Source: Smittium mucronatum (Eukaryota > Kickxellomycota > Harpellomycetes > Harpellales > Legeriomycetaceae). From it: a stretch of 37,599 nt of DNA. Below are positions 29,101 through 37,599 of the stretch, piece after piece (position 1 is the stretch's first letter; each line of letters starts with the position of its first letter). Position numbers and translations under genes: made by a program. Where the stretch lies: assembly GCA_001953115.1 (NCBI GenBank), contig LSSL01007668.1, positions 1 through 37,599 of the forward strand. The letters are read 5' to 3'. The notes under the pieces are model-generated. The model was not told the DNA's origin, made no database searches, and saw only the letters and a list, made by a program, of their open reading frames with translations.

Positions 29101-32100
29101 AAATTTATGAAAAATATTTTTTGACTATCGATAAACATATCTTCAAACTGATTTGATTTTTTTTCTGTAGAAAATTTTCTAATCCAGAGCTTTTATCTTT
29201 TTACGAGGTCTAGATTTTTGATATATACTATTAGATAAAAACATATGTTAATTGATATAAATTTTATGAAAATAAAACCATCAGGCTATAAAAATATTAT
29301 CGGAATTTAATATTAAACACTTGATAAATTAAAATTTATCCTTCCTAAATTTTTATCGAATTACATAAAAATATTCTAAAAAGCATAATATGTGTAATAT
29401 TTCTAATTGAAATTTTATTCAAAGTTAGCATCCTTTTTTTTCGTTTTGAAGAAATAAAATATAATCGTGTATGAACATTAAAAAGATTCACTATCGGTTT
29501 TATTTTTATTTTTATTTTTACACAATTGATGATTGAACCTAACTTCAAAACATAATCTATAGATAATCACATAAAATAAATTGAAATTCTGATATATAAA
29601 TTAATATATAATATAATTTAATTAAATGAAGAAATGTTTTTTCTCTATCTTAATGGATATTAAATGTAATTAATATTGTATTTATATTTTTAGATCTTAT
29701 CAAAAAAAGAATAAGTTTTCAAGAGCTTGATAAAAGGACTAATCCAAAAAAGAAAAAGAAATAAGCTGTTGTAGAAAAATAAATTTTTATTTTTTACAGG
29801 GAATTTATTAAATTGTAGAAAAATAAAGAGTATAAATTTTTAATAAATTAAACCCTATTATAGCCAAAAAAAAATACCATATATATCTAAAATTGTATCA
29901 TTGTCTCTATATCTAAAATTACCCAGCGTATCATAATTTATTTATGTACTTTATTATTAAAAAACGAATTATTTTTTTATTTACATAAGTTGTATTTTTA
30001 AAAACAAGTTAATATATACATTTCATTAACTTGAATTAGATTCAGTATAGTAAAAAAATTAATATTTTCATTTTCAAGAAATGATACTATAAAAATTTCT
30101 CACGCAAAATAACAAAAAATAAAAACATGGAAAAAAACTTTTTAAACCCCATATTTTTTGTGAAATAGACTCCTTTGGTGAATAATGAAATATATCGAAT
30201 AATAATAACCACATAATTTTTTTATTTTTTATACCATTACTGCTTCAATAAATAATAATAAAATTGTCAGACTTGTTAAAAATGGAAAATGGTAAAAAAC
30301 AAATATTATAGAATATTTTATATGGAAAATAATAAAATTATTACTTAAATGGAACCAAGAGTGTATATTTTTAAAAATTGCGAAGGGGTATATAGGATAA
30401 TCAATCATAGAATCCAATTTTAATACAAACAATACTGATTGGAATGTTTATATCTTCAAAATGTATCTATATATGCATTGATATAAATGGTATTAAGAAA
30501 TAAAAAAGATATGTAAGAGAATAACATACAATGAGCTTGAAAAATATATTAAAAATAAATTAAATATTTATATTAAGAACGCAAAATATATTTTTAAATA
30601 TGAATTGTATGCAGAAAAAATTAAATTCCTGATTTCATCAAAATAAATTTCCAGATACTTTCATTCTAGAAGCAAATTTAAATAGAAATGACTAAAAATC
30701 TTCTATATATTGGATACGCTGTGATTTCGTTTGGCTTCAGCAATTCTCAAATAAATTTATTTAATTTTTATTTGGTATTGCTCAAGATGGAAGTGAAGAA
30801 AAACAGGGGCTTAAATTGATCATTGAAACTATTTTCATGCAACCAGCCCATTGAATTTCTATATCAGCTCTTAAGTTCTTACCCAAAGAAAAAGGGGTGA
30901 GTTTATGGTCGCACACCTCAAAAAAAATTTCATAAAAAATTTAGGGAAACGATAAATCTAAAAAAAAATTTATCCAAAAAAATTTCTGAGAGCTATTTCA
31001 ACCTTTTATGATGTGTTTTTCCGAAAAGTTTGAATTATTTTACAGAAATTGAGTATCTTTTATGAAATTGGATTAAAATGATTAAAAAAAAAACGAAACT
31101 GGAGCTAATTTTATGTGATTTTGCGCGTAGCACTAACAAGGTATAAAATTTTGAATAATAAATATATTATAGATGTTGCAATTGATACACTTATATCGAT
31201 TAATGAAATTAATGAAAAAAAAGAGCCTAATTAATATATTATCGCTTACAGAAATAAATTTATTTGAATAGGGGAAAAATCTAAATGTAATAATTTCAGG
31301 AAACCAAAACTTTATAAAATACCCATTTTTTAAATGAAATTTTAAAACAACAGTTTCTATTCCAGAAAAATCAAAAACATAAAAACTTTGAAAATTTAAA
31401 GATATGAGATATTTTAAGGAATTTACACGATAAGTACTTCAAAATAAATAAATACACATCCACTAAGATGTTAAATATCACGTGTTATTTTAAAAATGGA
31501 TTATAATTTGAGTATATATATATATATATTTCTCTTAAAGAAATAAGGCTGGATGTAATGAAGAATATATCATTTCAAAAAAAAAAAAGACAGAAAAATA
31601 ATAACAGTAAATATAGTCGATTTTTAATAACTTATGTATATTTTTATTTTTATTGATATCAAAATACTCTTAAGATTTTATTAAAATCAAAATATTTAAA
31701 GAACATATACTATTTTTGGGAAAATAAAGATATTTAGGATTTAAAAAATGTTTTTTTATCAATTCTTTGAATAAGCATGTTCTTACTTTAGAAATATTTA
31801 GTACACTAAAGCAAAAAATATATAAAAATATTTTTATTAAATAATAATTTTGATGGTTATACGAAGTCAAAACTGACTTCAATTAACTGATGAGTGAAGC
31901 TAATGATATATTAAAAATCTTTCTAAAAGATATTAAAATAAGTATTTATATTTTGACACCAATTTTACTCCCTTTAAATCTTTCCTGTTTCAAAAAACAA
32001 AATTCAGGAGTTTTTTATGCATATGATTCTATCAGATAGCCTCGATACACCAAGGATTTTAATGACCTATATAAAGAATTTTTATTCGTCCTTATAATTT

Positions 32101-33318
32101 TTTTGAACTATATTTTTGGTAAGATTTTTTTTTATTAATAAAAACTTTCAAAATGGTATTTATTTTTTAGTTAGAACTGGTTTAAACCCTTGATATGCTG
32201 TTTTCGAAAAAAATTGTTAAATTTTTAGGTAATTCAGGGGCGTGTTTGTACCATATAAATTATAATCTTCATGAATATAAAAGCGTAGAAAAAAAGAATA
32301 AGATTTGATTTTTTTGATTTTTTTGTCTGATTCTGTGTATACTATAATTATGTGATCCTAAAAATATTTAAGCCATTAATTGAAATAGTAGCCGTGTTTA
32401 AAGAGGTGAGATTATGATAGAATATTCCATTATTTTAAAGAGCTATTGAAATAATATTAAATTATTAGTAAGAATCTATCATTTATGGCACAAAATTAAT
32501 GTTTAAAAATTAAATTATATCTTATTTTTTAATTCTTTAGCTCACATAGTACTTTAACACAATAAATTTATGTTGGCCCAAAGTTTTGAGTTAAATAAAG
32601 CTAAGTAAAATTTAAAAGCTTATAAATATTTCTTAACATTGAAAATTCATATCCAATGTGGTGATAAGTTTATCCAAAACTGTTTTTGGTTTAAATTTTT
32701 GAATTTAAAATTTTTTTATGCAAAAAATATTTTTTAAAATCAGTTCTGTACGATTATTTTTTTTAAGTTTAGTTCCATATTACCTGAATTGTTTAAATAG
32801 GTATTCCAAGTTTTCTAAAATATACCTCAATTTCAACTCGTTTCATTTTTTGAAAATCATAGTTTTAGAAAAAATACCAAAAAACCTTGAATATTAGCCC
32901 AATATCTTAAGTATTCTCATCAGCATATTCTATTTCACAATTGGGATTTCTATAAAAAAATTTGTCAAAAAAAAGGAAAATAAAAAATTACTGGTTTTTT
33001 TTATCGATTATCGATGTAATTTTAGTTTCAAAATGATAATAACTTTTAATTTTTGTGAAAATGATATAAATTTAGTGAATAATTTCATTTTTTAGTTGGA
33101 AGATGATAAATTTGAGTGAAAATATTACTCTGACCATAAATTGATGGTGATTTTTTCTGCTGTTAGATTATATCCTGATACTTAAGTTATCAAGTTAGAG
33201 TTCCAGTAGACGTAAATATTTTACATTTAAGGGATGGATTTTTTACTCGATTTATTCTTTTTTTTAGAATATATTTTAAATGACAGCTGTCGTACGATAA
33301 ATAAACAACCTAAGCTCA
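20198..33318. other. 13-kb A+T-rich gene desert
   Basis: There is no open frame above about 70 codons, and the few of that size are A/T homopolymer-driven and lack any protein-like composition. Base composition looks below 20% G+C by eye, with frequent A or T runs of 6-12 and short (TA)n runs such as 31516-31530. I see no tRNA box B, no rRNA-like sequence and no clean tandem satellite. The only stretch that stands out is 30723-30935, listed separately. It could be transposon debris decayed past recognition, or a structural region such as a centromere; neither is shown. Confidence 0.6.
30723..30935 (+). pseudogene. Coding-like remnant in the desert, unknown family
   Basis: About 70 codons in one frame with only two stops (30762 TAA and 30852 TGA). 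It reads DFVWLQQFSNKFI, then FLFGIAQDGSEEKQGLKLII and ETIFMQPAH, then ALKFLPKEKGVSLWSHTSKK. G+C is clearly above the flanks and the mixed, non-homopolymeric composition is protein-like. I do not recognise it; it may be a transposon or exon relic. Confidence 0.3.
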
Positions 33319-33540
33319 ATGAAATTTTCCCAAAGGGTTTTACAATTGAGCATGAGTGTGCTTTATTTTAGTTTATTTATCATATTAGCTTATTGTTATA
33401 TTATTATATTGAATTATTATTGGAAGACGCTCAGTCTACTAAAAGATAATGTGCATGCTCAGATAATTTACATACTGCAACGTTCATTGGACAGAATAGT
33501 TATCAATGGGAACAAATTGAAAGATAAGTTGCAGAATTAA
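33319..33540 (+). CDS. Small single-pass membrane protein, unknown
   Basis: A 73-codon ORF begins MKFSQRVLQLSMSVLY. A strongly hydrophobic segment at residues about 10-34 (tyrosine- and isoleucine-rich, through LAYCYIIILNYYW) acts as a signal anchor or transmembrane helix. It is followed by an amphipathic, charged tail (TLSLLKDNVHAQIIYILQRS, then KLKDKLQN) that could form a short coiled coil. Support for a real gene is a G+C content well above the flanking desert, non-repetitive composition, and a pyrimidine tract ending TTTTTTTTAG about 50 bp upstream (33259-33267) that could be a splice acceptor. It may therefore be the last exon of a longer gene. No family was recognised. Confidence 0.4.
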   Translation: MKFSQRVLQLSMSVLYFSLFIILAYCYIIILNYYWKTLSLLKDNVHAQIIYILQRSLDRIVINGNKLKDKLQN

Positions 33541-34476
33541 GTAAAATCAAGATCTTTAATATTTAGTGGATCGAAATTAAATAGATAACGCATCATTATT
33601 CTAGCCTGCAGTAGGAACTAGGGTTTTATATATTAGACAGAGTATTGAGCTCGTAGTATAGAAGAGTTATCAGAAAAAAGGTATAAAAAGAGAGGTTTTT
33701 GCATCGTGTTGGAGGCATCAGTTTTCGAAGAGAATAAACCCATTATGTAATCTTTGGTGGTAGTTTTTTGTTAACTCTTAATAAGTTTAGCCTTACAACA
33801 CAGCTTAAAATAAAGTTCAACCAAGGAAAAAATATTAACAATAACCATCCAAAAAATTCGGTTTCTACAATTGAAACTAGCCTAATATATGCAAAAAAAA
33901 AAAACAACAAGTAAAATATACTTATATTTATGCATAAATATGTGGAAGAGATTCAAATTCTTGTATTGATTGGTTGAATAATTATCTAAATGAATCCTAT
34001 TTTTACAAAGGGAGAATATAAAGAACAAAGAAGTAAAGGGATGGATAAAAGAGTCATAACATCTTAATGCTTATAAATCTGCATCTGCAAAGAAAAAAAA
34101 TCACTTTATAAAGATAATGAAGTTTTATCTATGACCTAACAGGAGTAATTTTGTGGAATTTGAACGTTCGAAAATTCTTAATATAAAGTCGTATAAATTC
34201 TTATACTAAAATGGCTGATACTAAGAAATAATCAATTTATAAATTTTCTACGCATTAAAGCATTATTAAACTTTTATTAATCCCAAATAAAAATTCTTTT
34301 GCGTTATTATTTTTTTAAAAAAACGTCTAATCATAGAAAATATTAAGCTGAGTCATACAATAATACATCTTATTATAATCTTTCTCTTTAATTTATATCC
34401 ATCTCTTTAAATACAAGACTTAAAAAAAAAAACTCTTAAAATCACGAAAATAAATAAATAAAAATAAAAATAAAAT
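33541..34476. other. Spacer, nothing firm
   Basis: Up to about 33770 it is less A+T-rich than the desert and could be a 3' UTR or further decayed exon sequence of the upstream ORF. Beyond that it is A+T-rich with no open frame. Confidence 0.35.
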
Positions 34477-34662
34477 AAAATTACCAATGCAACAAAACCA
34501 AATCCGAATTCACAGAGGAACTCGAATAACCAGGAGAATTCTGGCGATCTGATAGCTCTAAGGAAGAAGGGTTTCACCGAAAAAGAAGCTCTTCAACAAA
34601 TATACAAATGGTTCATAAATAACTTATTTTTTATATATTTTCCTGATAAACCTATTATATAA
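34477..34662 (+). other. Coding-like island without a start codon
   Basis: One plus-strand frame is open from about 34477 to a TAA at 34660. It contains TKPNPNSQRNSNNQENSGDL and then IALRKKGFTEKEALQQIYKW, then FINN, before becoming A+T-driven. The G+C-richer part is about 34485-34615. No ATG occurs in this frame after the preceding stop, so it would have to be an internal or terminal exon, or a remnant of a dead gene. The Asn/Ser-rich then helical composition resembles real protein. Not recognised. Confidence 0.28.
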
Positions 34663-34997
34663 ACCTATTTAAAAAATCTTTTTGTTCTCTTCTAAATAAA
34701 AAATTAATAAAAAAAACAATTTAGATATAACTTACTTAAATTTTTATTTTTTTCAAGAAATAATGATAAGTAGTAGTTTTATTTAAGCTTTCAAAAACCG
34801 AAAGAGGCACATTCATAGTTCAAGAAAAAACTACAAGAGTAAAAATTTCCATTATAGTAAGAATATTTTTTATTAAAAGATACTTTATAAGATACTTTTT
34901 TAATCAACGTTACCTATTCTTATAATTTATAAATAGAAATAAATAAATTCCACGAATTGAATGATACACTAAAAATTATTTTTATTAGTGCCTTTCC

Positions 34998-35417
34998 GTA
35001 GTTTAGGAGCTTAATAATGTACTTTTCGAAGTACACCAAACTAAAATTCCACATAGAGTTGTACTATTCTTGGTTGGAAGTGGTGGAGAAAGCGCAAGCT
35101 ATTCAAAGGACTGCGATTTCAGAGGAGAGACATCTATAAACAGGAGGAAACGATCGTTTATCGCGGCTTAGACATATTCTAGTGCAAAATTCTACCGTTC
35201 TAAATTCAGATGGATCTCAGCGTCTATCAGATATTTGTAAGAAAGCCATGTCGTTCAAACTCACGTTTAAATAGGAGCCTAATTTTATTAAAACTGATAG
35301 AATTAGGCTCTGACTAGGAGCTTGATAGCTTTAATCAACTATTTTTAATTGACAATGAGCTTAATTATCGACTGTATGTAACCTCTATCATACACCTACT
35401 TGAATCAATGACAGTGG
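34998..35417 (+). repeat. Decayed dispersed repeat, copy B, with coding-like tail
   Basis: This copy aligns end to end with the reverse complement of 1-419. The best shared frame reads ELYYSWLEVVEKAQAIQR, then AISEERHL, a TAA at 35137, then GGNDRLSRLRHILVQNS and SQRLSDICKKAMSFKLTFK, ending with TAG at 35272-35274. Copy A gives DHLAQLRHILVQKSSVRKSD in the same register and a stop at the same point. The match continues about 145 bp past the stop. That differences between copies leave the protein frame largely conserved indicates both descend from a translated ORF. Family unknown. A little more G+C-rich sequence continues to about 35500. Confidence 0.75.
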
Positions 35418-36340
35418 GGTCATTATGTTGGTTTATTGTACCCTTTTTCCGTTTTTAAGAAACATGTAGCCCAACAGAGATGATGTTGTAATTTGGAAAA
35501 TAATATTTTTTACTAGTATTTTTCTTTTTTTCTTATTTTTTAGAATATCTTTTAATGTAATTATTTTGCAATAAAATTCCGTGATACCAAAAATATTTTC
35601 ATCCGTGTAAAATAGAAATAATTTTTAACATTGATAAATGAAATTTCATTCTTTTTGAGTGAAAATTTGATTTACCTGAGGATTTTATGAAACTTCAGTT
35701 GGAAGATTTATAAACTGGCTGTTATAAAATTTTAAGATGATTCCGAAAGAATGCGCTGAATCAGAAATTTTGTGTTTTTTACTTATTATTATTTAAACCT
35801 TTATAAATCCTAAAAAAGTGTCTATTTACAATATTATGGTTAAAAAAAGACTGTATTTTGTTTTAATTTTGCTTTATTATTACAAAAAACATTCTATAAA
35901 AAAGATAATAATTAAAATAATTTAATGAAGGATATATTCTTAAAAAAATTTCCTGGCTTACCCCTATATGGCTTTGAATCAAATGGAGTAATATCAAAAA
36001 AATAAAAATTCAGTTTATATTGAATTAAATATATACATATCTAAAATTTTGTGTTTTAAAAAGATAATACAGATATAAGGAATATACATTCAATTCAAAA
36101 TTTAAATTTTTTGGTTATTACTTATATTTCTACTTGATAAGCTTTCTTTTCTCTCCATGAGGGGTACAGATAATCTTATTATACCTAATAAATTTCATTT
36201 ACGAAATTGGTATTCAATTCTTTTCAGAATATATTATTTTAGTAAAACCATTATTATCTCAAATTTTATACCATAATTTATTCAATCTTATCGAATAAAT
36301 AAAAAAATTTCGATCATCGGTTTATCAAAATTAAAAAAAT
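35418..36340. other. A+T-rich spacer, nothing recognised
   Basis: The first 80 bp may still belong to the dispersed repeat. The rest has no open frame or recognisable motif. Confidence 0.4.
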
Positions 36341-36556
36341 ATGTTATCACTGAAATTTTATAATATCTCCAAGATATCAGTAATATTTTTTTTCATATTG
36401 TTCGATTCAAGTTTAAATATATATAGTTTAGAGTCAGTTGAATCTTTTAGATTTATTATTACTACTTGGGCTAAATATCTAGGCTCCCTCATCCAAGCCG
36501 GATTTTTTTTAATGTTATTTTCTTCATATTTCAAAATGATGGAATCCATTTCATAG
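36341..36556 (+). CDS. Possible small membrane protein, doubtful
   Basis: A 71-codon ORF with two hydrophobic stretches: residues about 10-22 (ISKISVIFFFILF) and about 48-64 (LGSLIQAGFFLMLFSSYF), around a mixed middle part (ESVESFRFIITTWAKY). The middle to end is less A+T-rich than its flanks. An overlapping ORF of equal length exists on the minus strand (36358-36567), so the open frames may be mutual shadows or chance. No homology was recognised, and no promoter or RNA evidence is visible. Confidence 0.22.
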   Translation: MLSLKFYNISKISVIFFFILFDSSLNIYSLESVESFRFIITTWAKYLGSLIQAGFFLMLFSSYFKMMESIS

Positions 36557-37004
36557 AAATTAACCATTTTTTTCTAAAAAAAAAAATTAAAAATATTCAA
36601 ATTCCTTACTGGAATCAGATAGTTGCAAAAAAAAGACTTCATTTAATAAGTTTTTCTAAACGTATCTGGATATTTTTTTAATGAGATTTTCAATATTATG
36701 TAAAAATGGGCACTCACTTTAATTTTCACACCATTTAATTATTATCTCTCGGAAAGGAGGCATATTAAGTGTTATCATATTTATTATGCAATGCCTAAAG
36801 TTAAAAACTATAAAAGTAGAGTAAAAAAGTTTCCTAAAAAAATTTTAATTTAAAAGCTATGTGGTACAAATATGTGTATATTTATCATCTTTTTTTTCGC
36901 AAAGGTACACTACCAACTTGAAAATCAAGAATAAATAACGCTTTAAAAGATAGATCATACAAGACCATTTAAAAAAATGTTGGAATCAGAAGTGATAAAC
37001 ATAA
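36557..37004. other. A+T-rich spacer
   Basis: No open frame or recognised element was seen. If the minus-strand gene at 37005-37232 is real, this is its 3' flank. Confidence 0.4.
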
Positions 37005-37232
37005 TCAAGAATTTAAACGAAAATTCGACCAGCTATTAATGTAAAGACAGCAACAAGCCCAACAGGTAGAAAACGAAGCTATAATACCTGAAACTATCCC
37101 ACATATATATATATGTGGAGGGGTTTTCTTTTCGTTATGCCCTTTCTTCCTTAGAACTATTGGCACAGTCGAATTAGTCGGAACCTCTTGGAAGTGTTCC
37201 TTTTCATGAGCAGCAATACTTTCAGTAGTCAT
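37005..37232 (-). CDS. Small Cys-rich or tail-anchored membrane protein, unknown
   Basis: A 75-codon minus-strand ORF, clearly richer in G+C than its flanks. The N-terminal half is hydrophilic (MTTESIAAHEKEHFQEVPTN, then VLRKKGHNEKKTPP). The C-terminal half is hydrophobic with a Cys cluster (GIVSGIIASFSTCWACCCLY). The end therefore looks like a tail anchor, loosely reminiscent of Cys-rich transmembrane (CYSTM) modules. At the junction sits a short (TA)n run encoding HIYI. Downstream of it all three frames are open and hydrophobic for a while, so a small intron or a repeat-length frameshift could change the true C-terminus. The coding signal for the first 42 residues is the most convincing part. 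Confidence 0.48.
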   Translation of the reverse strand: MTTESIAAHEKEHFQEVPTNSTVPIVLRKKGHNEKKTPPHIYICGIVSGIIASFSTCWACCCLYINSWSNFRLNS

Positions 37233-37599
37233 TTTGTTTAATTAATTGGGTATACTAATAGGGGATTAAGATTTAAGGTTGTAAATTAAAAGTAATAGAT
37301 GTTTTTTTTTTTTTTGTGTTTTATGTTCTTTTTGTTTTTTGTGTAGTTTCTTTTATAATTGTAAAAGATATTTGTTGTGAATTATAATTTATTAATAAAA
37401 GCTATATAATAAAGGTATGATTTAATAAAAATTATTAGTAAATAAAGTTAGAATCTGTATACTGTGCGTATAAAATTAGATCTTTAAAATGTGTATTTTA
37501 TTTTAATAAGTTTTCGTGACGCTTAGAAAAGTATTATATCTTCAATTTTTCTCGGTGTCCCCCTGTTCATTATGACCCTACAAACGGCTTTTATAGTTT
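37233..37599. promoter_or_regulatory. Upstream region of the minus-strand small gene
   Basis: A+T-rich flank with T runs (for example 37303-37315) and no ORF. It would hold the promoter of the minus-strand gene if that is real. No specific element can be named. The last 60 bp are somewhat richer in G+C and may start another feature beyond the window. Confidence 0.25.

Noticed and set aside
29345..29548. 67-codon minus-strand ORF in the desert
   Set aside because: A/T-driven composition (Ile/Lys/Asn-rich), no local G+C rise and no motif.
30229..30432. 67-codon minus-strand ORF with hydrophobic runs
   Set aside because: The hydrophobicity comes from T-rich codons (Phe/Ile); nothing else supports a gene.
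31670..31882. 70-codon minus-strand ORF
   Set aside because: Same A/T-driven composition; no supporting context.

Overview
The window looks like nuclear DNA of an A+T-rich eukaryote, most likely an early-diverging fungus. The reasons are one very long Ser/Asn-rich protein gene, a Sec2/Rabin8-type Rab-activator motif (a fungal/animal family), decayed LINE retrotransposons, and long gene-free stretches that look below about 20% G+C by eye. There are no operons, Shine-Dalgarno sites or other bacterial signs. The LINE protein style reminds me of Harpellales/Kickxellomycotina elements, but that is only an impression.

Layout: 1-419 is a decayed dispersed repeat lying on the minus strand. 680-847 is a six-unit, 28-bp minisatellite. 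2026-2220 is a small element with inverted termini. 3361-11607 is the one clearly real large gene: 2748 codons without interruption, almost entirely disordered and entirely lacking tryptophan, with a Sec2-type coiled coil at its extreme C-terminus. 12066-12401 holds two 172-bp-spaced direct repeats that run into a 5'-truncated LINE (12391-13886). A second, older and apparently full-length copy of the same LINE follows head to tail (about 13887-20197), with corresponding points offset by a near-constant 6.3 kb. From 20.2 to 33.3 kb is an A+T desert with no credible gene. 33.3-37.6 kb holds a few small membrane-protein-like ORFs, short G+C-richer coding remnants, and at 34998-35417 a second copy of the left-edge repeat in opposite orientation.

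Functionally, only the Sec2-like protein can be tied to a process (Rab GTPase activation in exocytosis, by family analogy). Most of the rest is transposon debris at different stages of A+T-ward decay. The most unusual points are the inverted architecture and zero-Trp composition of the giant protein, and the unrecognised coding tail shared by the two inverted repeats. Splice sites could not be assigned with confidence, so multi-exon genes in the right-hand part may be missed.
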